This document shows, in pieces, positions 1 through 5,298 of a stretch of 6,535 nucleotides of DNA (position 1 is the stretch's first letter; every line of letters starts with the position of its first letter). Below the pieces are notes generated by a model that saw nothing but the letters and a program-made list of their open reading frames with translations, had not been told where the DNA came from and made no database searches. The stretch comes from Peptostreptococcaceae bacterium. GTDB lineage: Bacteria > Bacillota_A > Clostridia > Peptostreptococcales > Acidaminobacteraceae. Location of the stretch: positions 1-6,535 of the forward strand of contig JABXKX010000597.1 in assembly GCA_013619035.1 (NCBI GenBank). The letters are read 5' to 3'. Made by a program: the position numbers and the translations under genes.

Positions 1-321
1 GGAGAAAGTTTTTACGATATAAGACAACTTGTAAAAGGAGAAGGTGTACCGTTTTATAAAATATATCCCAATCAATGGCATTTTGATTTAGGACTGGTAT
101 ATGAAAAAAAGGAACTCCCTAAATATTTAAACTTGATGGATTTAACATATCATGATTATTTAAGATTTATGTTATTAACAGTAAGTAATGAGACCAAACT
201 CAAAAGAATTATAAACATCATTGAACTGAATTTATATCAAGAGAATAGACTTTTTGACTTGTCTCAATACTTTACTAAAGTCATTGTCCCAGAGGCGTAT
301 GAAAGAGGCTACTATGACTGA
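1..321 (+). CDS. C-terminal part of a DUF5702-like protein (5' truncated by window edge)
   Basis: The frame is open from base 1 to the TGA at 319-321, giving 106 residues without a start, so this is the 3' end of a gene that begins outside the window. The ATG at 133 is internal, because coding sequence continues upstream without a stop and no ribosome binding site precedes it. The tail has the pattern I associate with DUF5702 proteins of Clostridia: an aromatic strand-rich part, then L-x-Y-H-D-Y-L-R-F-M-L-L (about residues 47-58) and a helix K-L-K-R-I-I-N-I-I-E-L-N-L (about residues 66-78). DUF5702 proteins have no known biochemical role and tend to lie in Tad/Flp-like pilus loci, which fits the pseudopilin-like gene that overlaps its end by 8 nt. 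No transmembrane segment is visible in this part. The family call is from memory of the pattern, not a search. The coding call is firm because of the uninterrupted frame and tight overlap. Confidence 0.65.
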   Translation, partial: GESFYDIRQLVKGEGVPFYKIYPNQWHFDLGLVYEKKELPKYLNLMDLTYHDYLRFMLLTVSNETKLKRIINIIELNLYQENRLFDLSQYFTKVIVPEAYERGYYD

Positions 322-1027
322 TCGTAAAGGCAATATTAGTGTAGAGGCATTGATATCGGTCACACTATTTATATTGTTTATGAGTTTCTTATTTCAAATG
401 CTCTCCATGTTATCTAAAGAAGATAAAATGTCTCAAATTGTATTTGACGGGATTTATACACTTGAAAACTATGGGTACTTGTATGAAAAGATCGGTGTAT
501 TAGATCAAGAAATTAATATCGATTTAGGGGATCATCAAGAGATTGTTCAGTTTATCAATAAGAGCATAAATAAAGTTGATCAACAGTCAAAGACTGAGTA
601 TTTGAAATGGGTTTTAAAACAAAAGTTAGATGTTTTTGATATTATTATAAACTCTTTTGAAATAAAAGAGGATGTCTTATCTTGTCGAGTGATATATAAA
701 CGAGAATATCTTTTTGGTTTATCTCATGATTTTGAGATATCTATAAAAAAAAGAATGTGGTTATTTGGAGATGAAAAAGAACTATATCCAAATAAAACAC
801 TGACAGATGTTTTTAAGAAACAATTGGCAGATGAAAGGCGTCAATTCGTCTATCAAACCAAAACGGGAGGGAAATATCATCTGGTAGGATGTTTTTATTT
901 AGTAAGATCAACAACTGATCAAACAAAAATAAAAAAGATGTCACTGTATGATGCCAAATATCTTTATCATTTGATGCCTTGTCAAAGATGTATGAAGGAG
1001 GGAATATGGAAATTGGTCAACGAATAG
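314..1027 (+). CDS. TadE-like/prepilin-like membrane protein with C-terminal YHxxxC...CxxC motif
   Basis: This is a 237-residue protein. I chose ATG 314 because AGAGG (304-308) lies 5 nt upstream and the short N-terminus then has class III prepilin form. Residues MTDRKG are followed by N-I-S-V-E, with a Gly-6 processing site and Glu at mature +5, and a hydrophobic stretch to about residue 32. A type IV prepilin peptidase would cut after Gly-6, leaving a single N-terminal membrane helix with the rest outside the cell, as in TadE/TadF pseudopilins of Tad/Flp machines. Residues 40-170 are an unrecognised alpha/beta region. The C-terminus has Y-H-L-V-G-C-F-Y-L (188-196) and P-C-Q-R-C (222-226); His189, Cys193, Cys223 and Cys226 could bind a metal, as in the short H-x3-C...C-x2-C domain appended to many secreted Bacillota proteins. 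It overlaps the upstream gene by 8 nt and the kinase by 22 nt, so translation is probably coupled. Pilin-like nature is fairly sure; the exact family is less so. Confidence 0.72.
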   Translation: MTDRKGNISVEALISVTLFILFMSFLFQMLSMLSKEDKMSQIVFDGIYTLENYGYLYEKIGVLDQEINIDLGDHQEIVQFINKSINKVDQQSKTEYLKWVLKQKLDVFDIIINSFEIKEDVLSCRVIYKREYLFGLSHDFEISIKKRMWLFGDEKELYPNKTLTDVFKKQLADERRQFVYQTKTGGKYHLVGCFYLVRSTTDQTKIKKMSLYDAKYLYHLMPCQRCMKEGIWKLVNE

Positions 1028-1728
1028 GTCGTTTTACAGTTGTAGAACTATTGAAAGAGCATAAACATAGTATAACCGGTATTTGTTTACACTTGGAATT
1101 GAAGACCAAATGGTTTATCAAATTTATACCAGTAGAATATGAAGACACATCAGAGGAACTGAGTAATTTGTTGTTATTAGATTATGGTAGTGTACCAAAG
1201 GTTATTGATGTTTATAAATTACCAGCAGGTCGGTATTACATTTTAGAATACATTCAGGGTATTACATTAGATGAATATATGAAACAATATAAACTTCCAT
1301 TTAAATCATATATAGATATCATGTTATCATTAACGCAAACACTTGAACATCTACATTGTTATGGTGTTGTACATGGTGATCTAAAAGATGAAAATATTTT
1401 AATAGGACCTCAGAATAATGTTTATTTAATAGATTTTGGAAGTAGTTTTAAAGATAGAGATAGTAAGTCGTTTACCTTTGAAATGGTGGCGCCAGAACGG
1501 TTAACAGATACATTTCCACCTGATGAACGATCGGATTTATATACCTTGGGATTAATATTTAAAACAATGTTATATGACTATCTGAAAATACATAAGTACA
1601 AGTCCTTCATGACCTTAATACAAGTAAAAAAATTGAAACGATTGATTGTAAAATGTACAATGGTTAATCCGAATCACCGCATACAAAGCGCTGTATGGGT
1701 GAAAGATGCACTCCTTTTAATTAAGTGA
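1006..1728 (+). CDS. Small cytosolic serine/threonine protein kinase (non-RD, degenerate G-loop)
   Basis: This 240-residue protein is essentially one kinase domain. The ATG at 1006 follows AAGGAGGG (995-1002); the longer TTG-started frame would put that site inside the gene. Catalytic landmarks are present: the beta-3 Lys in W-F-I-K-F (K39), hinge Y-I-L-E-Y (78-82), catalytic loop H-G-D-L-K-D-E-N (123-130, D125 and N130), metal-binding D-F-G (143-145), A-P-E (162-164), the F-helix Asp in S-D-L-Y-T-L-G (D177) and the late conserved Arg in N-P-N-H-R (R225). It therefore probably transfers ATP phosphate to Ser/Thr. Two departures stand out. The glycine-rich loop is replaced by K-E-H-K-H-S-I-T-G (about 17-25), and HRD reads HGD, making it a non-RD kinase. 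Thr157 sits where the conserved activation-segment Thr of GTxxYxAPE falls. There is no membrane segment, PASTA or FHA domain. The 22-nt overlap with the pseudopilin-like gene suggests it regulates or responds to that machine. Confidence 0.9.
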   Translation: MEIGQRIGRFTVVELLKEHKHSITGICLHLELKTKWFIKFIPVEYEDTSEELSNLLLLDYGSVPKVIDVYKLPAGRYYILEYIQGITLDEYMKQYKLPFKSYIDIMLSLTQTLEHLHCYGVVHGDLKDENILIGPQNNVYLIDFGSSFKDRDSKSFTFEMVAPERLTDTFPPDERSDLYTLGLIFKTMLYDYLKIHKYKSFMTLIQVKKLKRLIVKCTMVNPNHRIQSAVWVKDALLLIK

Positions 1729-1761
1729 TATACTTGAATAAAAGAATGATAGGGGGAATGT

Positions 1762-2883
1762 ATGGATCAGAGAATTTTAACCTTAGCAAAGAATTTAGTG
1801 CAGTATTCAGTAGCGTTGAAACCAGGTGAGAAAGTTTTAATCGAGGTGACAGGAGAAAGTCCAAGACCATTGGTACGAGCGATTATAAAAGAAGTATATT
1901 TAGCTAAGGGACATCCTTTTGTTAACTTACGAGATTCAAGTATTCAAAGAGAATTATTGATGGATTTAAATAAAGAGACAGTAGATTTTTTAGCCGCCTG
2001 TGATTTGAAACAGATGGAAGGTATGGATGCTTATATTGGTATTAGAGCTTCAGATAATGTGTCAGAGCTTAGTGATGTGCCTTCGGATAAGATGATGATG
2101 TATATGGAACGGTACAATAAACTTGTTCATAGTGAAAGAGTTAATGAAACGAAGTGGGTCGTGTTAAGATATCCAAATGCTGCAATGGCTCAATTAGCAG
2201 ATTTATCTTTAGAAGCTTTTGAAGATTTTTATTTTAAAGTATGTAATTTAGACTATCAAAAAATGTCAAACGCTATGGATAATCTGGTTGCATTGATGAA
2301 TAAGACCGATCGAGTACATATTACTGGTGAAGGGACTGATTTAACGTTTTCAATCAAAGATATTCCAGCCATTAAATGTGCTGGGAATTACAATATTCCA
2401 GATGGTGAAGTTTTCACAGCACCTGTGATTGATTCGGTTAATGGGGTGATTCAGTATAACACACCTGCTGTATACCAAGGGGTTACCTATGAAAATACAA
2501 GATTAGAATTTGAAAATGGCAAAATAATTAATGCAACTTCGAGTGATACCAAACGCATTAATGAGGTGTTTGATACAGATAAAGGTGCGAGATATGTTGG
2601 TGAATTTGCTATAGGTGTTAATCCTTATATCATTAAAGCAATGAAAGATACATTGTTTGATGAAAAGATAATGGGATCATTTCACTTTACACCTGGTGAA
2701 GCTTATGAGGAAGCAGACAATGGGAATACATCAGCAATCCACTGGGACTTGGTGTGTATTCAAACCGAAACTTACGGTGGTGGTTTTATATACTTTGACG
2801 ATGTTTTAATCAGAAAAGACGGTTTGTTTGTTTTAGAAGAACTGAAATGTTTGAATCCGGATCAATTGATTTCAATTGACTAA
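1762..2883 (+). CDS. Aminopeptidase, M29 family (AmpS/PepS/aminopeptidase T-like)
   Basis: This 373-residue enzyme is probably a cytosolic metallo-aminopeptidase that removes N-terminal residues from peptides. AGGGGG (1751-1756) lies 5 nt before the ATG. The N-terminal half shows the M29 start pattern: L-A-K-N-L-V-Q-Y-S, then K-P-G-E-K-V-L-I-E (about 20-28) and R-P-L-V-R-A-I-I-K-E-V-Y. The C-terminal half carries the metal-binding motifs of the family: N-I-P-D-G-E-V-F-T-A-P (E216), R-Y-V-G-E-F-A-I-G-V-N (E281), S-F-H-F-T-P-G-E-A-Y (H308, Y315) and I-H-W-D-L-V (H327, D329). The Glu, Glu, His, His, Asp set of the two-metal centre is complete, so the enzyme should be active. It is somewhat shorter than the roughly 400-residue AmpS and AmpT. 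It lies 33 nt after the kinase with no terminator between, so co-transcription is likely, but a functional tie to the pilus genes is not evident. There is no signal peptide. Confidence 0.93.
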   Translation: MDQRILTLAKNLVQYSVALKPGEKVLIEVTGESPRPLVRAIIKEVYLAKGHPFVNLRDSSIQRELLMDLNKETVDFLAACDLKQMEGMDAYIGIRASDNVSELSDVPSDKMMMYMERYNKLVHSERVNETKWVVLRYPNAAMAQLADLSLEAFEDFYFKVCNLDYQKMSNAMDNLVALMNKTDRVHITGEGTDLTFSIKDIPAIKCAGNYNIPDGEVFTAPVIDSVNGVIQYNTPAVYQGVTYENTRLEFENGKIINATSSDTKRINEVFDTDKGARYVGEFAIGVNPYIIKAMKDTLFDEKIMGSFHFTPGEAYEEADNGNTSAIHWDLVCIQTETYGGGFIYFDDVLIRKDGLFVLEELKCLNPDQLISID

Positions 2884-2909
2884 CAAAGTATTAAATATTG
2901 ATGATATAA

Positions 2910-2939
2910 TTGTAAATATGACATAATATTCTATATAAT
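2910..2939 (+). promoter_or_regulatory. Candidate sigma-A promoter for the GH18 gene
   Basis: TTGTAA (2910-2915) and a perfect TATAAT (2934-2939) are separated by 18 bp, which predicts a start near 2946. The -35 matches TTGACA at 4 of 6 positions. The stretch is so AT-rich that two other -10-like boxes, TATAAT at 2905 and CATAAT at 2922, also occur, so the choice is uncertain. If it is used, the hairpin at 2941-2969 lies at the extreme 5' end of the GH18 transcript. Confidence 0.35.
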
Positions 2940-2940
2940 G

Positions 2941-2969
2941 AAGTCAAACACACATGTGTTTGGCTTTTT
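2941..2969 (+). terminator. Intrinsic terminator after the aminopeptidase gene
   Basis: The arms CAAACAC (2945-2951) and GTGTTTG (2956-2962) pair perfectly around a 4-nt loop. The stem extends outward by a T.G wobble, a G-C pair and two A-T pairs. A run of five T follows (2965-2969). It sits 58 nt after the aminopeptidase stop and only 14 nt before the next ATG, immediately ahead of that gene's ribosome binding site. It would therefore isolate the upstream operon from the GH18 gene. Confidence 0.75.
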
Positions 2970-2983
2970 AGTGAGGTGAAATA

Positions 2984-4828
2984 ATGGAAGATAAGAATCT
3001 AGATATATTATTGAAGAAACGAACGGAAGAAATTAAGAAAAATAGAGAAGAAGCAGATCAAAAAGACGACATAGAAATGCCGGATGTTTTAGAAGATACT
3101 CATGATCAGAAGGTTTGTGTTGAAGAAGAAACCGTAACACAAACAATTAAGAGTATTAATAAAGTACAAAGAAAGAGCGTGTTTTGGAAGTTGTTAGCAC
3201 TAGTATTGATTATTGGAATTAATGTGATGTGGATGATGAATATCAATTTAAAATCTACTGTAAAAGACTTGGAATTGGAAGTTTTATCTCTTCTTGATGG
3301 TGGTAAATCATTTACTTACCTAGATCAAGAAATTTCAGCGGAAAAATTGATTTATGTAGACAATAGAATTTTACTTGATGTGGATTTTGTTATAGAATCC
3401 ATAGATCCAAATATTCATTATTCAAATAGTGGTACCAGAGTTTATATACCACTAGACTCAATAGAATACAATTTGGAAACAAAAGAAGTAACCGATTATG
3501 TTAAAGCTAATATTGTAGATATCAATATTCCAATACTGATTAAGAATGATCATAATTATATAGATTTTGAAGTGTTTAAAAAATTATATAATTTAGAAGT
3601 CATAACCGCGACTGATGGTAGCTTTGCAATTTACAATCAAACATACAGTCAGTTAAGATCTGTTTCGAGTGATATAGAATTTGTAAAAACCAGTCATGGA
3701 TTAACTGTTATTAGTGATGAAACGAGTGAAATAGTAACAGCTGTAGTTCTAGACACTCATGAGGATATGAGTAAGATTATAACTGAAAACGGTCGTATTG
3801 GATACGTTAAAACAGATAATTTGGAGCCCTATAATTTAGAACTGATGCAAACTCAGTTGAATACTGTAAGGCCGGAACATGACTATGGTGACAATATCAA
3901 TATGACTTGGAGTCAAATTAGTGCTTATAAAAATAATCCGGATCTATCACTAGATCAAACAATTCCAGGTTTAGATGCGATATCACCTACATGGTTTAGG
4001 TTAAACATCAATGGTATTATGATTAATGAAGCAGATTTTAGATATATTAAATCTGCTGGAGACAAAGGTTATGAAGTTTGGGGTCTGTTTAGTAATGATT
4101 TCAAACCGTCTTGGACGTCTGAAATGTTAAATGATCCTGTTTATAGGAAAAAAACCATTGCTCAGATAGCATTCTTTGCATCGTTGTATGATTTAGATGG
4201 TGTTAATATCGATTTTGAAAATATGTATTTAACGGATAAAGATAAATTTACTCAGTTTATGGCTGAATTATCTCCAATCTTGGACGCTCAGAATGTGACT
4301 TTATCGATAGCAGTGACAATTCCGGGTGGATCTGATCAATGGTCCAAAGTATTTGATAGAGAGAATATTGCAAAACATGTTGATTATATGATGTTAATGG
4401 CATATGATGAGTTTTGGGGTAGTAGTCCAACAAGTGGTCCAGTCTCTTCTATTCCATGGGTAGAAAAAAGCTTAAAAGAAACTTTAGAATTGGTACCAAA
4501 TGAAAAATTGATTCTAGGTATTCCATTGTATATGAGAATATGGGAAGAAACCGGTGGATCTGTCAGTTCAAAAGCGATAGGCATTAAACATTTAGAAGAA
4601 GTTTTATCTGATAAAGATTATGAAGTATCATACGATGAAGATAATTTCTTGAATTATATCTCTTATAGAGAAGATGGTAATCTTCATAGAATATGGCTTG
4701 AAGATGAGAGTTCTTTAGAGAAGAGAATGGCATTAAAAAACAAGTATAATTTACCGGGTATAGGAACTTGGTCGAAAGAATTTGTTGAGTTAGAAACTTG
4801 GGAATTCCTAGATGATTTACTAGATTAA
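2984..4828 (+). CDS. Membrane-anchored glycoside hydrolase family 18 protein (SleL/YaaH-like) with stalk and SH3-like region
   Basis: This 614-residue protein starts after GAGGTG (2973-2978), 5 nt upstream of the ATG. Residues 1-66 are charged, with Lys/Glu-rich helix and no signal cleavage site. Residues 67-86 form one transmembrane helix following basic K-V-Q-R-K, so the N-terminus should stay in the cytosol and the rest outside. Residues about 105-220 are strand-rich, with two units resembling the copper amine oxidase N-terminal fold (V-D-N-R-I-L-L-D-V-D-F near 125 and K-N-D-H-N-Y-I-D-F-E-V-F near 187). Residues about 223-283 look like a bacterial SH3 region ending G-R-I-G-Y-V-K-T-D-N-L. 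Residues about 330-614 are the GH18 barrel, with catalytic strand L-D-G-V-N-I-D-F-E (404-412, acid Glu412), M-L-M-A-Y-D-E-F-W (470-478) and L-G-I-P-L-Y-M-R-I-W (511-520). Asn408 replaces the second Asp of DxxDxDE, as I recall for SleL/YaaH relatives that cut spore or cell-wall glycans. It probably binds or hydrolyses peptidoglycan-type glycans at the cell surface; the substrate is inferred. It forms a single-gene unit between two terminators. Confidence 0.88.
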   Translation: MEDKNLDILLKKRTEEIKKNREEADQKDDIEMPDVLEDTHDQKVCVEEETVTQTIKSINKVQRKSVFWKLLALVLIIGINVMWMMNINLKSTVKDLELEVLSLLDGGKSFTYLDQEISAEKLIYVDNRILLDVDFVIESIDPNIHYSNSGTRVYIPLDSIEYNLETKEVTDYVKANIVDINIPILIKNDHNYIDFEVFKKLYNLEVITATDGSFAIYNQTYSQLRSVSSDIEFVKTSHGLTVISDETSEIVTAVVLDTHEDMSKIITENGRIGYVKTDNLEPYNLELMQTQLNTVRPEHDYGDNINMTWSQISAYKNNPDLSLDQTIPGLDAISPTWFRLNINGIMINEADFRYIKSAGDKGYEVWGLFSNDFKPSWTSEMLNDPVYRKKTIAQIAFFASLYDLDGVNIDFENMYLTDKDKFTQFMAELSPILDAQNVTLSIAVTIPGGSDQWSKVFDRENIAKHVDYMMLMAYDEFWGSSPTSGPVSSIPWVEKSLKETLELVPNEKLILGIPLYMRIWEETGGSVSSKAIGIKHLEEVLSDKDYEVSYDEDNFLNYISYREDGNLHRIWLEDESSLEKRMALKNKYNLPGIGTWSKEFVELETWEFLDDLLD

Positions 4829-4834
4829 TAAATT

Positions 4835-4859
4835 GACGCTGTGGTTGCAGCGTTTTTTT
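4835..4859 (+). terminator. Intrinsic terminator of the GH18 gene
   Basis: ACGCTG (4836-4841) pairs with CAGCGT (4848-4853) around a 6-nt loop and is followed by a run of seven T (4853-4859). It begins 7 nt after the stop codon. The stem is GC-richer than its surroundings. The reverse strand lacks a T-tract in the right place, so it works in the + direction only. Confidence 0.9.
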
Positions 4860-4893
4860 CTTTGCAAGATTAGTTGAATTATTAAAAAAATAC

Positions 4894-4922
4894 TTGAAAA
4901 AGTACCTGTATTATTGTATACT
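4894..4922 (+). promoter_or_regulatory. Sigma-A-type promoter of the CxxC small-protein gene
   Basis: TTGAAA (4894-4899) and TATACT (4917-4922) are separated by the optimal 17 bp, which predicts a start near A4929. Each hexamer is one or two bases from consensus, and it is the best promoter in the window. It lies between the GH18 terminator and the small gene. Its -10 lies inside the first of two GTATAC-centred palindromic boxes, so a repressor bound there would block RNA polymerase. Confidence 0.75.
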
Positions 4923-4956
4923 ATCATTAAGGAAGAATAATTGTATACAATAATAC
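4908..4956 (+). repeat. Perfect 14-bp inverted repeat built from two GTATAC boxes (candidate operator)
   Basis: GTATTATTGTATAC (4908-4921) is the exact reverse complement of GTATACAATAATAC (4943-4956), with 21 bp between. Read differently, it holds two directly repeated 12-mers, ATTGTATACTAT (4913-4924) and ATTGTATACAAT (4940-4951). They differ at one position, and the second is a perfect palindrome; their centres are 27 bp apart. The first covers the -10 hexamer and the second lies just past the predicted start. Because the left arm lies upstream of that start, an RNA stem is unlikely and a DNA-binding dimer site is favoured. The TTGTATACAA core resembles operators of GntR-family regulators, but no regulator gene is in the window. 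Confidence 0.6.
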
Positions 4957-4970
4957 GAGGAGGCGAGTAT

Positions 4971-5129
4971 ATGAAAAATTTAATTGAAAATATGTATGTG
5001 AAGGTTGATGTTTGTAAACGGTGCGAGGATGAGAAAAAGGTGAATAAGTTTGGACTATGTGAGTCTTGTGAGTCTGAAGTCGATTATGAGTATGCAGTAC
5101 TATATAGAACTAAAGAGATGGAATATTAA
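4971..5129 (+). CDS. 52-residue CxxC...CxxC (zinc-ribbon-like) protein, function unknown
   Basis: I do not recognise a named family. ATG 4971 is preceded by GAGGAGG (4957-4963) at 7 nt, so the TTG at 4941 is not the start. The protein has C-K-R-C (15-18) and C-E-S-C (30-33) separated by 11 residues, with K-K-V-N-K-F-G-L between. This is a small treble-clef or zinc-ribbon-like knuckle that could hold one Zn ion. A short acidic and aromatic tail follows (V-D-Y-E-Y-A-V-L-Y). There is no signal peptide or membrane helix, so it should be cytosolic. It stands alone, with a good promoter and candidate operator boxes upstream and a terminator whose stem starts inside its stop codon. Such proteins often bind nucleic acid or a protein partner such as a sigma factor, but nothing here shows which. 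The coding call rests on the strong ribosome binding site, ordered Cys pairs and flanking signals. Confidence 0.8.
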   Translation: MKNLIENMYVKVDVCKRCEDEKKVNKFGLCESCESEVDYEYAVLYRTKEMEY

Positions 5130-5150
5130 GCTAGTTTACTAGCTTTTTTT
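5128..5150 (+). terminator. Intrinsic terminator overlapping the stop codon of the small CxxC gene
   Basis: AAGCTAG (5128-5134) pairs perfectly with CTAGCTT (5139-5145) around a TTTA loop. T runs follow at 5144-5150 and again at 5152-5158, split by a single A. The 5' arm uses the last two bases of the TAA stop codon, so the mRNA would have almost no 3' untranslated region. Confidence 0.85.
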
Positions 5151-5180
5151 ATTTTTTTGGAATATTACGATTATCTTACA

Positions 5181-5208
5181 CATCCATTTAATGGATGCTC
5201 TATTTTTT
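5181..5208 (+). promoter_or_regulatory. Perfect 7-3-7 inverted repeat upstream of the MFS gene (operator or second terminator)
   Basis: CATCCAT (5181-5187) and ATGGATG (5191-5197) are exact reverse complements around TTA. Seven T follow at 5202-5208, five bases beyond the stem. This could be a backup terminator for the preceding gene, but the gap before the T run is unfavourable and a good terminator already lies 30 nt upstream. The repeat also falls at the -35 position of the extended -10 promoter at 5213-5221, so it could be an operator for a dimeric repressor of the exporter. Sequence alone does not decide. Confidence 0.5.
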
Positions 5209-5212
5209 TATA

Positions 5213-5221
5213 TGATATAAT
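5213..5221 (+). promoter_or_regulatory. Extended -10 promoter for the MFS leader transcript
   Basis: TGATATAAT gives a TG dinucleotide one base before a perfect TATAAT (5216-5221), the extended -10 form that needs little or no -35 contact. No good -35 is seen at the proper distance; the inverted repeat occupies that position. The predicted start near 5228 leaves the first leader Shine-Dalgarno (5234-5239) very close to the 5' end of a leader of about 100 nt. Confidence 0.6.
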
Positions 5222-5243
5222 AAAATAAAAAATAGGAGGCCAT

Positions 5244-5270
5244 ATGTATAAAATTAGAGGACACTCTTAA
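5244..5270 (+). CDS. Candidate 8-codon leader peptide 1 (MYKIRGHS)
   Basis: AGGAGG (5234-5239) lies 4 nt ahead of ATG 5244, and the frame closes at TAA 5268-5270 after MYKIRGHS. A near-consensus ribosome binding site in a leader is not expected by chance without a use, though AG-rich sequence does occur in this genome. The peptide contains K-I-R at positions 3-5, matching the Lys/Arg-x-Lys/Arg (+X+) motif at which macrolide-bound ribosomes arrest. The ORF sits between a promoter and an MFS exporter gene, as leader peptides of inducible resistance genes do. The slightly short spacing and tiny length keep this a candidate. An arrest function is inference. Confidence 0.5.
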   Translation: MYKIRGHS

Positions 5271-5271
5271 C

Positions 5272-5298
5272 ATGTTCGTCCGCCGCCATAATTATTAA
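5272..5298 (+). CDS. Candidate 8-codon leader peptide 2 (MFVRRHNY), possible reinitiation
   Basis: ATG 5272 starts one base after the stop of the preceding mini-ORF, a spacing that allows ribosomes to reinitiate. It has no convincing Shine-Dalgarno of its own. The frame closes at TAA 5296-5298, 32 nt before the exporter ATG. It encodes MFVRRHNY, with Arg4-Arg5 both read from CGC (5281-5286), in a genome where AGA is the usual Arg codon. The first five bases of an AU-rich stem (5288-5317) lie in its last codons. Whether it is translated is unknown; it is listed because its position and codon content are unusual. Confidence 0.3.
   Translation: MFVRRHNY

Noticed and set aside
254..313. TTG 254 or ATG 299 as the start of the pseudopilin-like gene
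   Set aside because: TTG 254 has no ribosome binding site. ATG 299 is only 3 nt after AGAGG. Both would add residues before an otherwise typical prepilin leader starting at 314.
133..321. ATG 133 as the start of a separate 62-residue gene
   Set aside because: The same frame is open back to base 1 with protein-like sequence and no Shine-Dalgarno precedes 133, so it is an internal Met of a truncated gene.
979..1005. TTG 979 as the kinase start
   Set aside because: The AAGGAGGG at 995-1002 would then lie inside the gene; ATG 1006 is ideally placed after it.
2905..2910. TATAAT at 2905 as the main -10 of the GH18 gene
   Set aside because: The hexamer is perfect but no -35-like sequence lies 16-18 bp upstream, and the terminator lies downstream of its start.
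4384..4584. Reverse-strand open frame of 66 codons
   Set aside because: It lies wholly inside the well-supported GH18 catalytic domain. It has no ribosome binding site or family resemblance, so it is a shadow frame.
4941..4970. TTG 4941 as the start of the CxxC small protein
   Set aside because: It falls within the palindromic box and before the strong GAGGAGG, which serves ATG 4971.
4971..5129. Identity as the sigma-G inhibitor Gin (CsfB)
   Set aside because: Both have two CxxC pairs and small size, but the spacing between pairs is 11 residues here, shorter than I recall for Gin, and the surrounding residues do not match well enough to name it.
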